64,000 nt of DNA, taken from Acholeplasma laidlawii_A. Lineage in GTDB: Bacteria > Bacillota_I > Bacilli_A > Acholeplasmatales > Acholeplasmataceae. Made by a program: the position numbers and the translations under genes. Below the pieces are notes generated by a model. That model was given only the letters and a program-made list of their open reading frames with translations. It did not search any database and was not told the origin of the DNA. This document shows, in pieces, positions 1 through 9,970 of the stretch (positions within the stretch are counted from its first letter, which is position 1; each line of letters starts with the position of its first letter). Where the stretch lies: assembly GCF_030166555.2 (NCBI RefSeq), contig NZ_CP126461.2; one strand, given 5' to 3'.

Positions 1-93
1 TTATCCACAAATAATGTGGAAAACTTTTTATTAAATTTGTCGTTTCTTATGCTATCATAGTTTTACATAAATTATTAACTCAGGGAGGCAGTC
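1..93. other. Origin-proximal leader of dnaA with a DnaA box
   Basis: The window opens with TTATCCACA (1-9), the perfect consensus DnaA box, followed at 16-23 by a weaker inverted match (tgtggaaa). The rest is AT-rich and leads into dnaA. A -10-like TATCAT lies at 53-58, and a strong ribosome site (gggagg, 83-88) precedes the dnaA start. This matches the usual chromosome numbering that begins at the origin next to dnaA. Further boxes would lie upstream of base 1 and cannot be seen. Confidence 0.7.
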
Positions 94-1452
94 ATGAGTC
101 CAAACAGCACACTATGGCAGACAATATTACAGGATTTAGAAAAACTATACAACGAGGAGACTTACAACGAGCTATTTCTACCAGTGACTTCTACTTTTAA
201 AGATCAAAACGGATTACTTACAATGGTTGTAGCAAATGAGTTCTTAAAGAATCGTATCAATAAACTATACATCGCAAAAATTAACGAACTTGCTACTAAA
301 TATTCAAGTACTCCAGTTAGATTGAAATTCATATCACAAGAGGAAGTTATTGAAGAACCAGTAGCGGATCGTAAATTAACCATTGATTATCGTCAAGGTA
401 ACTTAAACTCTACATATACCTTTGACTCTTTTGTTGTTGGAAAATCTAACATGTTTGCTTTTCGTATGGCGATGAAGGTTGCTGATCAACCTGCAGCAGT
501 AGCAAACCCCTTCTACATATTTGGTGATGTAGGTTTAGGTAAAACCCATCTTATGCAAGCAATAGGTAACTATATATTAGATAATGATGTTGAAAAACGT
601 ATATTATATGTTAAAGCTGATAATTTTATTGAAGACTTTGTATCATTATTATCAAGAAACAAAAATAAGACTGAAGAATTCAATGCTAAATATAAAGATA
701 TAGATGTTATATTAGTGGATGATATTCAAATTATGGCCAACGCTAGTAAAACTCAAATGGAATTCTTTAAACTCTTTGACTATCTATATTTAAATAATAA
801 GCAAATTGTCATTACGTCTGATAAACCAGCTTCACAATTAACAAATATTATGCCGCGATTAACAACACGTTTTGAAGCTGGTCTCTCTGTAGACATACAA
901 ATACCTGAATTAGAACATAGAATAAGCATTTTAAAGAGAAAAACAGCTACATTAGATGCAAACTTAGAGGTAGGAGAGGATATCTTAACCTTTATTGCAT
1001 CTCAATTTGCAGCAAATATTAGAGAAATGGAGGGTGCACTCATTCGTTTAATTAGTTATGCACAAACCTTTAATCTAGAAATAACAATGGATGTTGTTGA
1101 AGAAGCACTTGGTGCTGTCTTAAAAACAAAGAAGAAAACAAATCAATTAAACGAAAATAACTACGATAAGATCCAAAGTATCGTTGCAGATTACTTCCAA
1201 GTGTCATTACCAGACTTAATTGGTAAAAAAAGACATGCTAAATTCACATTACCTAGACATATCGCAATGTATCTTATCAAACTCAAATTCAATATACCTT
1301 ATAAAACGATTGGTTCTTTGTTTAATGATAGAGACCACTCTACTGTATTGGCTGCTTGTGAGAAAGTAGAACGCGATATGAGGATGGATTCGAACTTAAA
1401 GTTTGCTGTTGACTCAATTGTCAAAAAAATAGATTCACCATCATTAAAGTGA
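94..1452 (+). CDS. dnaA: Chromosomal replication initiator DnaA
   Basis: DnaA binds DnaA boxes at the origin, melts the adjacent AT-rich DNA and loads the helicase. The 452-residue protein has the family layout: a short N-terminal interaction domain, an AAA+ domain with Walker A GDVGLGKTH (about residues 143-151) and Walker B ILVDDIQIM, then a C-terminal DNA-binding domain with the signature KRHAKFTLPRHIAMYL and the DRDHSTVLAA helix. The length is normal for the family. The ATG is preceded by gggagg at good spacing. It is the first gene of the conserved origin cluster with dnaN, recF and gyrBA downstream, and is probably autoregulated through the DnaA box at base 1. Confidence 0.98.
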   Translation: MSPNSTLWQTILQDLEKLYNEETYNELFLPVTSTFKDQNGLLTMVVANEFLKNRINKLYIAKINELATKYSSTPVRLKFISQEEVIEEPVADRKLTIDYRQGNLNSTYTFDSFVVGKSNMFAFRMAMKVADQPAAVANPFYIFGDVGLGKTHLMQAIGNYILDNDVEKRILYVKADNFIEDFVSLLSRNKNKTEEFNAKYKDIDVILVDDIQIMANASKTQMEFFKLFDYLYLNNKQIVITSDKPASQLTNIMPRLTTRFEAGLSVDIQIPELEHRISILKRKTATLDANLEVGEDILTFIASQFAANIREMEGALIRLISYAQTFNLEITMDVVEEALGAVLKTKKKTNQLNENNYDKIQSIVADYFQVSLPDLIGKKRHAKFTLPRHIAMYLIKLKFNIPYKTIGSLFNDRDHSTVLAACEKVERDMRMDSNLKFAVDSIVKKIDSPSLK

Positions 1453-1582
1453 TAAATGTTTATAAAAATGATTAAATGTGGTAAAATAAATGGTAGATGA
1501 AGCGATTATTGCTAGTTTCCCACTTTCCCACAGACACTAACAATAACAAAGAAGAAATAATAATTAATAAAAGGGGTAAAAT
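1453..1582. other. dnaA-dnaN intergenic region, possible part of oriC
   Basis: This 130-base spacer between dnaA and dnaN is AT-rich and carries only degenerate DnaA-box-like words: tttcccaca near 1525, and the complement of tgtggtaaa near 1475, each with two mismatches to TTATCCACA. In many Firmicutes the functional origin lies on one or both sides of dnaA. No clear terminator is seen. The ribosome site aagggg sits just before dnaN. Its role as unwinding region is inferred from position only. Confidence 0.4.
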
Positions 1583-2713
1583 ATGAATTTTACAATTGAA
1601 AGAGATATCTTACTAAACCATCTAATCCATGTTCAAAAAGGATTACCAAATAAAACACCTCTACCTATTTTATATGCTATTAAATTTGAAGTGTTTTCAG
1701 ATTATATTCAATTAACTGCTTCTAATTCAGATATAGCTATTCAAGTATTAATAGATGATCCATCATTAGTTGTTCATAAGACAGGAAAAATTGCTTTACC
1801 TGGGCGTTATTTTATTGATATTATTAGAAAAGTAGCTGCTAAGCGTATTGAAGTTGCACTACAAGAAGAAAGACTTTTAGTTATTAAAGCAGATCGCTCA
1901 GAATTTAAATTAAAACTTATGGATATTGATGACTATCCAGATGTTGATTTTTTAGACTTAGCAGAACCAGTGATTCTCTCATCCGATATGGTTAAAGAAA
2001 TTATTAAAGAAACTAATTTTGCTACAGCTGATAATGAGAAGCGTCCAATTCTAACTGGTGTGAACTTTAAATATCAAGATAACCACTTATTTGCAGTCGC
2101 AACAGACTCTTACCGTCTATCTCAAAAGAATTTAAAACTAAGAACACATTCTAAAACATTTAATATTGTTATTCCAAATAAATCATTAGATGATCTATCA
2201 AAAATATTAGATCATGTGAATGAAGAAATTGAAGTATTTATTAATCCAAATAAAATACTATTTAAAATGAATAAGATTTGGTTCCAAACTAGATTATTAG
2301 AAGGCACATACCCGGATACAGCAAAAATCATACCTGTTAATTTTCCTACTGTCATTACATTTAATAAAGAAGAATTATTAAACGCAGTGGACCGTGTCTC
2401 TTTATTATCTCCAAGAGATAGAGAATCAAACTATAATATTATTAAATTAACATTAAGACCAGATCAAGTTGTTGAAATATCTTCAACAAACACTGAAGTC
2501 GGTGATGCAAAAGAAGAAATTATTCCATCAGATGATGTAGTCGGTGAACTAATTTCAATCGCATTTAGTTCTAAATACTTAAATGAAGCACTTAAAGCAT
2601 TTAATTCGACTGAAGTTACACTAAACTTTGCAGGTGAAATTAAACCGTTTGTAGTAAAAGGAAATCAAGATCCTGATCTACTACATTTAATCTTACCAGT
2701 ACGTATTGACTAA
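1583..2713 (+). CDS. dnaN: DNA polymerase III beta subunit (sliding clamp)
   Basis: DnaN forms the ring-shaped clamp that tethers the replicative polymerase to DNA. The 376-residue length is that of the family, with the expected three repeated clamp folds. Recognisable stretches include the N-terminal INHLIHVQKGLPNKTPLPIL-like start, RPILTGVNF with ATDSYRLS in domain 2, and the conserved C-terminus ending HLILPVRID, close to the usual LI(L/M)P(V/M)R ending. The start is supported by aagggg upstream. It follows dnaA in the standard order and is closed by a strong terminator at 2731-2773. Confidence 0.97.
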   Translation: MNFTIERDILLNHLIHVQKGLPNKTPLPILYAIKFEVFSDYIQLTASNSDIAIQVLIDDPSLVVHKTGKIALPGRYFIDIIRKVAAKRIEVALQEERLLVIKADRSEFKLKLMDIDDYPDVDFLDLAEPVILSSDMVKEIIKETNFATADNEKRPILTGVNFKYQDNHLFAVATDSYRLSQKNLKLRTHSKTFNIVIPNKSLDDLSKILDHVNEEIEVFINPNKILFKMNKIWFQTRLLEGTYPDTAKIIPVNFPTVITFNKEELLNAVDRVSLLSPRDRESNYNIIKLTLRPDQVVEISSTNTEVGDAKEEIIPSDDVVGELISIAFSSKYLNEALKAFNSTEVTLNFAGEIKPFVVKGNQDPDLLHLILPVRID

Positions 2714-2730
2714 TAAATATAGATAAAAAT

Positions 2731-2773
2731 AAATGTCTTAAGAACCCATAAAACCGGTCTTAAGACATTTTTT
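2731..2773 (+). terminator. Rho-independent terminator after dnaN
   Basis: A 13-base perfect stem (aaatgtcttaaga at 2731-2743, tcttaagacattt at 2758-2770) with a 14-base loop ends in a T run. It separates dnaA-dnaN from the yaaA-recF-gyr unit. Confidence 0.88.
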
Positions 2774-2882
2774 ATAAATATTTTAAAAATAGGATTAAAA
2801 AGAACATTAAAATCTAAATACTTCAAAAACAGCCGAAATCACCATTTTTCATATATAGGCTATAGTAAACATTAATATAGAC

Positions 2883-2930
2883 AAAAAGCGTTAAAAAGTG
2901 CGCTTTTTTACTTATATTATGTTATAATAT
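2883..2930 (+). promoter_or_regulatory. Small hairpin and -10 element upstream of yaaA-recF-gyrBA
   Basis: An 8-base stem (aaaaagcg 2883-2890, cgcttttt 2901-2908) is followed by TATAAT at 2923-2928, about 15 bases before the yaaA start. No good -35 is seen at standard spacing. The hairpin may be a second weak terminator or a regulatory site over the promoter. The -10 call rests on sequence and position only. Confidence 0.45.
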
Positions 2931-2943
2931 AATAGGTAGGTGA

Positions 2944-3159
2944 ATGAAGCGTATGAATCATTTTGAGTTAGAAGGCGAGTTTATAACCATCGCACAATTA
3001 TTAAAAGCTTTAGACTACATCGGTTCCGGAGGGGAAACGAAGTATTTTTTATATGAGCATGTAGTATTACTAAATGATGCAGAAGTTTACGAGAAGAAAA
3101 AGAAGATTAAAAAAGGTGATGTTGTTACAATTAACGGCAACAAGATTTTAATTAAATGA
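2944..3159 (+). CDS. S4-domain RNA-binding protein, YaaA type
   Basis: This 71-residue protein is almost entirely an S4-like RNA-binding fold: ITIAQLLKALDYIGSGGETKYFL, then VLLNDAEVYEKKKKIKKGDVV. It matches the small S4 protein encoded between dnaN and recF in many Firmicutes, thought to bind RNA or assist ribosome assembly, though its exact role is not settled. The first ATG follows taggtagg; a second in-frame ATG lies four codons later. Its stop overlaps recF by four bases (ATGA), so the two are probably translationally coupled. It should not be confused with the peroxide-stress YaaA at 38.6 kb. Confidence 0.88.
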   Translation: MKRMNHFELEGEFITIAQLLKALDYIGSGGETKYFLYEHVVLLNDAEVYEKKKKIKKGDVVTINGNKILIK

Positions 3160-4205
3160 TTACTTCAATTGAAGTGAGAAACTTTAGAAATTTAGAAAAT
3201 TATAAAGTTTTAATCGATAAACCACTCGTGATTATCCAAGGCTTAAACGGAGTTGGAAAAACTTCCATTCTAGAATCGATTTACTTTGCTGCAACAACAA
3301 AGTCACATCGAACAAGCGTTGAAAAGGATATGATTCAATATGAGAAACCCTATGCTTCAGTCAAACTTATAGAGGATTTGAAATTACATGAGATTGTACT
3401 TACACCAAATGGTAAAAGAACAACCATCAATAAATCAGAAGTTAGAAAAATTTCTGACTATATAGGTCAATTAAGAGTTGTAATGTTTGCTCCTGAAGAC
3501 TTAATGCTTATCAAGGGAAGTCCTTCCGAGCGACGTTACTTTTTAGATATGGAACTTATGCAAGTCTCTAAAACTTATTTAAGAAATTTAAATAGTTATA
3601 AAAAGATCTTAAAACAAAGAAATGCCTTACTTAAGAAAAATAGAAATCTAACAGATTATACATTCTTAAATATTTTAGGGGAACAACTCTATGATGTAGG
3701 CATTCAAATTTTTGATGAAAGACAAAAATTTATTGAAGCACTGAATCAAAAATTTAAAGTTAATAAAACTAAGTATAAGGACTTTGATGTTGAGATTCAA
3801 TATGAACCTAATGTCACTAAAGAAAACTTCCTTAAACATCTTAAAACAAAACAAAAACAAGATATTATGTATGAGACAACAACTGCTGGTATACACAAAG
3901 ACGACTTTAAACTACTTTATAAGGGTTTAAATGCAAAAGACAGTGCATCACAGGGAACAAGTAGATTAATTGTCATAGAACTTAAATTAGCCCTCTTAGA
4001 ATGGATTAAAGAAGTGACTCAGACGGATGCAGTCTTACTATTAGATGATGTATTATCTGAATTAGATTTAGAACGTCAAAACTTGTTTATGAGTCAACTA
4101 TCAAAGAATCATCAAGTATTTATTACAACAGCACTACCAATAAATGGACAAATAGATTTTCAAAAAATAGTATTACAAGAAGGAGAAACAATCAATGCCA
4201 AATAA
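3156..4205 (+). CDS. recF: DNA replication and repair protein RecF
   Basis: RecF is an ABC-type ATPase that helps load RecA at single-strand gaps. The 349-residue protein begins MITSIEVRNFRNLENY, a typical RecF start, with Walker A GLNGVGKTS near residues 30-38, the MFAPEDLMLIKGSPSERRYFLD block in the middle, and the C-terminal Walker B/D-loop LLLDDVLSELD. Length and order are normal. It overlaps yaaA at its start and gyrB by 11 bases at its end, fitting one operon. Confidence 0.97.
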   Translation: MITSIEVRNFRNLENYKVLIDKPLVIIQGLNGVGKTSILESIYFAATTKSHRTSVEKDMIQYEKPYASVKLIEDLKLHEIVLTPNGKRTTINKSEVRKISDYIGQLRVVMFAPEDLMLIKGSPSERRYFLDMELMQVSKTYLRNLNSYKKILKQRNALLKKNRNLTDYTFLNILGEQLYDVGIQIFDERQKFIEALNQKFKVNKTKYKDFDVEIQYEPNVTKENFLKHLKTKQKQDIMYETTTAGIHKDDFKLLYKGLNAKDSASQGTSRLIVIELKLALLEWIKEVTQTDAVLLLDDVLSELDLERQNLFMSQLSKNHQVFITTALPINGQIDFQKIVLQEGETINAK

Positions 4206-6102
4206 TAATAACAGTCATTATACTGCAGATAATATTCAAATATTGGAAGGATTAGAAGCAGTTAAAAAAAGACCAGGTATGTATATCGGATCCACAGGAG
4301 AACGTGGACTTCACCACTTAGTTTGGGAAATCGTTGATAACTCAATTGACGAGGCTTTAGGCGGATATGCTGATGAAATCACCATAGAGATTTTAAAAGG
4401 TGAAGTCATACGTGTTACTGATAATGGACGCGGTATTCCAGTTGATATCCACCCTAAGACAAAAAGACCGGCTGTCGAAACAATTTTAACAACGCTCCAT
4501 GCGGGTGGTAAATTTGATAAAGGGTCCTATAAAGTTTCTGGTGGTCTACATGGTGTAGGGGCATCTGTAGTCAATGGTTTATCTGAATGGTTTGTTGTAG
4601 AAATTCATAAAGATGGAACGATTTATGAACAAAAATATGAACGTGGTATTCCAGCATACGATCTTAAAATAAAAGGTAATACAGACAAAACAGGTACGAT
4701 TATTTCATTCCAAGCGGATCCACTTATTTTTACTGAAACAGTTATATACAATTATGAAACTTTAAGAACTAGAATCCAACAATTAGCATTCTTAAATAAG
4801 GGACTTAAACTTAATTTAATCGATGATCGCTTTGAAGAATCCAGAACAGAATCTTTCCACTATGAAGGTGGTATTACGGAATATGTTAAGTTCTTAAATC
4901 AGTCTAAATCAAAGATTCATAATGACATTATTTATATCGATAAAGAACAAGATGGTATTACAGTTGAACTAGCTATGCAGTTTGTAGATAGCTATTCTCC
5001 AAACCTTCACTCCTTTACAAATAACATTTCAACTACTGAAGGTGGAATGCACGAAGATGGCTTTAAGATGGCATTAACACGTGTTATATCTAAGTATGCA
5101 GATGATTTAAAAATGAAAAAAGATGACAGTATTTCAGGTGAGGATACTAGAGAAGGTTTAACTGCGATTATTTCAGTTAAACATCCAGAACCACAATTTG
5201 AAGGCCAAACTAAAACCAAATTAGGTAACCCTGAAGTTCGTGCAATTACATCCCAAATTACAAGTGAAGCAATAGAACGTTTCTTAATGGAAAACCCAAC
5301 ACAAGCTAAAGCGATTGTTGAAAAAGTTTTACTTGCAACACGCGCACGTGTTGCTGCAAGAAAAGCAAAAGATTTAACAAGAAGAAAATCACCACTTGAT
5401 GCTTTAGGATTTGCAAGTAAATTAGCGGATTGCCGCAGTAAAGATCCTGAAAAATCAGAAATCTATATTGTGGAAGGGGACTCTGCGGGTGGTTCTGCTA
5501 AACAAGGTAGAGACTCAGAATTCCAAGCAATTATGCCATTACGTGGAAAGGTCTTAAACGTAGAAAAAGCACGTTTAGATAAAATGCTTTCCAATAAAGA
5601 AATTGTGAATTTAATCCAAGCAATGGGTACAGGTATTTCTGATGAGTTTGATATTACAAAAGCTCGTTATCATAAGATTGTTATTATGACCGATGCCGAC
5701 GTCGATGGTGCACATATTAGAACCCTACTATTAACATTCTTATTTAGACATATGAGACCATTAATTGATGCAGGCTATGTATATGCAGCTCAACCACCAC
5801 TATATAAAATAAGTTGGGGTAGAAATTTTCAATATGCTTACAATGAACAAGAATTAAATGAACTATTAAAAACAATTGAAACAAAACCAACTATTCAACG
5901 TTATAAAGGTTTAGGAGAAATGGATGCTGAGCAATTATGGGACACAACAATGGACCCTGCAAAGCGTACCTTACTTCAAATTAAATTAGAAGATGCTATC
6001 GAAGCGGATCAAGTGTTTTCTATGTTAATGGGTGAAGAAGTTGAACCAAGAAAAGACTTCATACAAAAGAATGCACAATATGCAACAGATATTGACGCAT
6101 AG
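4195..6102 (+). CDS. gyrB: DNA gyrase subunit B
   Basis: GyrB is the ATPase subunit of DNA gyrase, which introduces negative supercoils. The 635-residue protein has the GHKL ATPase start (VKKRPGMYIGSTGERGLHHL, EIVDNSIDEA, DNGRGIPVD, GGLHGVG), the transducer domain, and the TOPRIM core with EGDSAGGSAKQGRD and DADVDGAHIRTLLL, ending with the GyrB tail KGLGEMDAEQLWDTTMDP. This tail and the adjacent gyrA distinguish it from ParE. It overlaps the end of recF and precedes gyrA by 18 bases. Confidence 0.98.
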   Translation: MPNNNNSHYTADNIQILEGLEAVKKRPGMYIGSTGERGLHHLVWEIVDNSIDEALGGYADEITIEILKGEVIRVTDNGRGIPVDIHPKTKRPAVETILTTLHAGGKFDKGSYKVSGGLHGVGASVVNGLSEWFVVEIHKDGTIYEQKYERGIPAYDLKIKGNTDKTGTIISFQADPLIFTETVIYNYETLRTRIQQLAFLNKGLKLNLIDDRFEESRTESFHYEGGITEYVKFLNQSKSKIHNDIIYIDKEQDGITVELAMQFVDSYSPNLHSFTNNISTTEGGMHEDGFKMALTRVISKYADDLKMKKDDSISGEDTREGLTAIISVKHPEPQFEGQTKTKLGNPEVRAITSQITSEAIERFLMENPTQAKAIVEKVLLATRARVAARKAKDLTRRKSPLDALGFASKLADCRSKDPEKSEIYIVEGDSAGGSAKQGRDSEFQAIMPLRGKVLNVEKARLDKMLSNKEIVNLIQAMGTGISDEFDITKARYHKIVIMTDADVDGAHIRTLLLTFLFRHMRPLIDAGYVYAAQPPLYKISWGRNFQYAYNEQELNELLKTIETKPTIQRYKGLGEMDAEQLWDTTMDPAKRTLLQIKLEDAIEADQVFSMLMGEEVEPRKDFIQKNAQYATDIDA

Positions 6103-6120
6103 GAAAGGATGTAAAAAATA

Positions 6121-8724
6121 ATGAGTGAAAATACAGATAAACTACATGATAAGATTAAAGAAGTAAACATTACTTCAGAGATGAAAACATCCTTCTTAAA
6201 CTATGCGATGAGTGTTATTGTATCTCGTGCACTTCCAAATGCTAAAGATGGATTAAAACCAGTTCAAAGACGTATTCTTTACGGTATGCATGAAAATAAC
6301 ATGTATGCAAATACTGCACATAAAAAATCAGCGAGAATCGTTGGGGATGTTATGGGGAAATATCACCCTCATGGTGACTCATCAATTTATGATGCAATGG
6401 TGCGTATGGCACAACCATTTAGTTACAGAAAACCATTAGTTGACGGTCACGGTAACTTTGGTTCTGTTGACGGTGATGGTGCTGCTGCGATGCGTTATAC
6501 CGAAGCTAGACTATCTAAAATAGCTGGTGAAATGGTTAGGGATATTGACAAAAACACAGTAAATTTTGTAGATAACTATGATGGTTCAGAACGTGAACCA
6601 CAAGTATTACCATCTAGATATCCAAACTTATTAGTAAACGGTTCAACCGGTATTGCTGTTGGTATGGCTACAAATATTCCACCACATAATTTAGGTGAAG
6701 TCATTGATGCAATCTTTGCATATTTAGATAATCCTGATATTACAATACTAGAATTAATGCAATACATTAAGGGACCAGACTTCCCAACAGGTGGTCAAAT
6801 CCTTGGTATTACAGGACTACGTCAAGCATATGAAACAGGTAAAGGTATTATTGCTGTTCGTGCTCAACATGAAATTGTTGAAACTAAAAATAGAACAGAA
6901 TTAATTATTACTGAAATACCTTACCAAGTAAATAAAACAACATTAATTGAAAGAATTGCTGAAGTTGTTAAAAATAAGATCATTGAAGGTATTTCAGACT
7001 TAAGAGATGAATCCAATAGAAAAGGTATGCGTATCGTTATTGAACTTAGAAAAGATACTAATCCATCTGTTACGTTAAATAACTTATATAAACATACTCA
7101 ACTTCAAACATCCTTTGGTATTAATATGATTGCTTTAGTCGATGGACAACCAAGACTACTAAGTTTAAAAGATGCATTAACACATTATATTGCTCACCAA
7201 ATTGAAATTATTACACGTCGTACACAATTTGATTTAGAAAAAGCTGAAGCTAGAATGCATATTTTAGAAGCACTTGTTAAAGCTTTAAATGATGTAGATA
7301 ATGTCATTAAAATCATTAAAGATGCAAAAAATCCTGAAGATGCTAGAAATAACTTAATAGCTACCTATGATTTCACAGAAATCCAAGCACGCTCTATTTT
7401 AACGATGCAACTTCAAAGATTAACAGGACTTGAAATCGATAAAATTCATGAAGAAGCAGATAATTTAGCACACAAAATCATTGAATACAAAAATATCTTA
7501 GGTGATGAAGATCTAAAAATTGAAATTATAAAGTCTGAACTTCAAGAAATTAAAGATAAATATGATGATCCTCGTATGTCAGAAGTGAATTTATATGAAG
7601 ATCTTGATATTGATAATGAAGATTTAATCCCTGTTGAAGATATCGTTGTAACCGTAACAAATAATGGTTACATCAAACGTATGAATTTAGATGAGTATAA
7701 ACTACAAAACAGAGGTGGCGTCGGCATGAGTGGTGTTAAACTACATGACGATGACTTTGTTGAGCATATTGCGATGACATCAACACATGACTTCCACTTA
7801 TTCTTTACAAACCTAGGTAGAGTATTTAAACTTAAAGGGTATACTTTACCATCTGGATCACGTCAATCTAAAGGGGTACCAATTGTAAACTACCTAAACT
7901 TCCAACCAGGTGAAAAATTAGCAAGCTTTACAACCATTAAAGACTTTGATGCTGAAGATCACTATCTATTCTTTGTTACAAAGAGGGGTATCGTAAAACG
8001 TACACATATTAATAACTACAAGAATATTAGACAAAACGGTATTATAGCAATCAGTTTAAGAGAAGATGATGAACTCTTAGTGACGAAATCAACCAATGGT
8101 CATAAACATATCTTACTAGGTGCATCAAACGGTAAAGCTATCCACTTCCTTGAAACAGATATTAGAGAAATTGGACGTACAGCAACCGGTGTCCGCGGTA
8201 TGGACATACCAGATGATGAAGAAATTGTTGGTTTTGCAGTAGTAGACGGTATTGAAGACGATATCTTAGTTATTACCGAAAATGGCTATGGAAAGCGTAC
8301 ATCGATTACTGAATATAGACTTCAAAACAGAGGCGGTAAAGGTGTTAAGACATTAAATGTAACAGATAAAAACGGTAAGTTAAAAACTTTACGTAAAGTT
8401 ACAAATGATGAAGACATCATTGTAGTAAGTGATAGAGGTATTACAATCCGTATGCCAATTGATCAAATCTCACAAACAAAACGTGCAACTCAAGGTGTGA
8501 GAATTATTACACTTAAAGGTGATCAAAAAGTATCAACAATAGCAATTGTTGATCATCAAGAACCTGAAGAAGAAGTTGTATCTAATGAAGCTGTAGTAAC
8601 TCAAGAACAAATGGCTCTAAGTAATCAAAAAAAGGTCTTAGAAGTTGCTGAACTTGAAGCACTAGAAGAATCAGTAGAGGAAGAAGATACAAAAAACGCC
8701 AAACAAACTAAATTAGATTTATAA
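6121..8724 (+). CDS. gyrA: DNA gyrase subunit A
   Basis: GyrA cuts and religates DNA. The 867-residue protein has the N-terminal breakage-reunion domain with KPVQRRILYGM, the quinolone-region segment ARIVGDVMGKYHPHGDSSIY, and the catalytic tyrosine in RYTEARLSKIA (about residue 122). The C-terminal six-blade wrapping domain carries the GyrA-box-like repeat QNRGGKGVKTL. A poorly conserved acidic tail of about 60 residues (EEEVVSNEAVV onward) ends the protein. It is the last gene of the origin operon and is closed by a clear terminator. Confidence 0.98.
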   Translation: MSENTDKLHDKIKEVNITSEMKTSFLNYAMSVIVSRALPNAKDGLKPVQRRILYGMHENNMYANTAHKKSARIVGDVMGKYHPHGDSSIYDAMVRMAQPFSYRKPLVDGHGNFGSVDGDGAAAMRYTEARLSKIAGEMVRDIDKNTVNFVDNYDGSEREPQVLPSRYPNLLVNGSTGIAVGMATNIPPHNLGEVIDAIFAYLDNPDITILELMQYIKGPDFPTGGQILGITGLRQAYETGKGIIAVRAQHEIVETKNRTELIITEIPYQVNKTTLIERIAEVVKNKIIEGISDLRDESNRKGMRIVIELRKDTNPSVTLNNLYKHTQLQTSFGINMIALVDGQPRLLSLKDALTHYIAHQIEIITRRTQFDLEKAEARMHILEALVKALNDVDNVIKIIKDAKNPEDARNNLIATYDFTEIQARSILTMQLQRLTGLEIDKIHEEADNLAHKIIEYKNILGDEDLKIEIIKSELQEIKDKYDDPRMSEVNLYEDLDIDNEDLIPVEDIVVTVTNNGYIKRMNLDEYKLQNRGGVGMSGVKLHDDDFVEHIAMTSTHDFHLFFTNLGRVFKLKGYTLPSGSRQSKGVPIVNYLNFQPGEKLASFTTIKDFDAEDHYLFFVTKRGIVKRTHINNYKNIRQNGIIAISLREDDELLVTKSTNGHKHILLGASNGKAIHFLETDIREIGRTATGVRGMDIPDDEEIVGFAVVDGIEDDILVITENGYGKRTSITEYRLQNRGGKGVKTLNVTDKNGKLKTLRKVTNDEDIIVVSDRGITIRMPIDQISQTKRATQGVRIITLKGDQKVSTIAIVDHQEPEEEVVSNEAVVTQEQMALSNQKKVLEVAELEALEESVEEEDTKNAKQTKLDL

Positions 8725-8735
8725 TCATATAAAAC

Positions 8736-8784
8736 AAAAACCACAGACCAATAAAATTACTTTATTTTATCTGTGGTTTTTTAT
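8736..8784 (+). terminator. Rho-independent terminator after gyrA
   Basis: A 12-base stem (aaaaaccacaga 8736-8747, tctgtggttttt 8770-8781) is followed by T residues. The stretch from here to 8915 is AT-rich with nothing else recognised apart from possible promoter sequence for the next gene. Confidence 0.85.
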
Positions 8785-8915
8785 ATATTAAGAAATAACA
8801 CTTATACTTACAACTAATAAATTATAACTATGATTGACATGTATTAATGATTGTTGTAAGATATGAGTATAGTAATACAGATAATACAGATTGAAAAAAA
8901 ACATTGAGGGATAAA

Positions 8916-9593
8916 ATGAAAAAAATACTGGGTATAATAATTACGTTGTTATTATTAAATCTCATAGGTTGCACTACGAGTTACAACGATATTCATAAAT
9001 CAATATCAGATGATTATAAAGATATAACAATAGAGTCTTACCTAGAAAAAAGTGTACTGACATTAGACTATAATAATGATATGAATGCGGACCTAATTTT
9101 ATTTAATGGTTATTATGTAATAGATTTTAATCATGAAATTAGCTATTTTTATGACATCAATCATAAAAAAATCATAAAATATAAAAATAATATTGATACA
9201 GAATATCATGCTGAAGCGGAGTCCATGTTAGAATTTATTTATGAAGTAGAAAAAGCTGAAGACATAACATTTAATAAAGCAAATTATTTAATTTTTGATG
9301 TCATAAGAAGTGCACTCAAAGAAGAAAATAAACAATATGTTCAATTTAATGAAAAGAGACCAAATGCTGGATTTTATCACCCTTATCTTGTTATAAAGAA
9401 AGAAAACTTTGGGTATATAGATAAGCTGACTGACATATTTAGTGATATAGATGAAAGCATTTCAGAAGTAAAGTTTATAATGGATAGACATTTAAATTCA
9501 AATATTATTATCGAACCATTTCATATCGAAATAGAAAGCCAGGATTACGAAAGTCTTTCAACATACTTACTAACCATTATTGATAACATATAA
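8916..9593 (+). CDS. Hypothetical lipoprotein
   Basis: The predicted 225-residue protein has a lipoprotein signal, MKKILGIIITLLLLNLIGC, with Cys19 as the lipidation site, so it should be tethered to the outer face of the membrane. The rest is rich in Asp, Glu, Tyr and Ile, with no family I recognise. A TTG start at 8904 is possible in frame, but gaggg at 8906-8910 is better placed for the ATG at 8916. It stands alone between the gyrA terminator and the GntR/ABC operon 38 bases downstream, so it may be co-transcribed with that operon. Confidence 0.7.
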   Translation: MKKILGIIITLLLLNLIGCTTSYNDIHKSISDDYKDITIESYLEKSVLTLDYNNDMNADLILFNGYYVIDFNHEISYFYDINHKKIIKYKNNIDTEYHAEAESMLEFIYEVEKAEDITFNKANYLIFDVIRSALKEENKQYVQFNEKRPNAGFYHPYLVIKKENFGYIDKLTDIFSDIDESISEVKFIMDRHLNSNIIIEPFHIEIESQDYESLSTYLLTIIDNI

Positions 9594-9631
9594 CATTTAA
9601 TTAAGACAACATACAAAGGAGATCATTATAA

Positions 9632-9970
9632 GTGAAACTTGATCTTTATATGCAAATTAAAAATCATTATGAAACACTTATTAAAACAGGTGTATTTAAA
9701 ACAGGAGATATGTTACCTTCCTTAAGAACAGTCGCTGGGGAATTAGGTGTTAATCCTAATACTGTAGAAAAAGCCTACCAAGAGTTAATGAAAGATGGTC
9801 TTATTGAGATAATCCCTAAAAAGGGTGCATTTGTTAAAGGGTTTATTCATAATCCGAGTGAGAAGTTAGAGGCTCAATTAAAAGTGCTTTTATCAGAATT
9901 AAAAAACTTTAAGACAAAAAAAGAGATTATAAAACTTATTAATGAGTTATTGGAGGATTCACATGATTAA
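9632..9970 (+). CDS. GntR-family transcriptional regulator (YtrA-like, short)
   Basis: The 112-residue protein is a winged helix with little else: MLPSLRTVAGELGVNPNTVEKAYQELMKDGLIEIIPKKGAFV is the GntR DNA-binding domain, followed by a short helical tail instead of a large effector domain. This is the YtrA type, which usually represses the ABC transporter operon it heads. It starts with GTG behind aaaggag. Its end overlaps the ATPase gene by eight bases, so it is almost certainly the regulator of the two following genes. Confidence 0.88.
   Translation: MKLDLYMQIKNHYETLIKTGVFKTGDMLPSLRTVAGELGVNPNTVEKAYQELMKDGLIEIIPKKGAFVKGFIHNPSEKLEAQLKVLLSELKNFKTKKEIIKLINELLEDSHD

Noticed and set aside
8904..8915. 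TTG start for the lipoprotein at 8904
   Set aside because: The ribosome site gaggg overlaps it, and the ATG at 8916 gives a normal lipoprotein signal.
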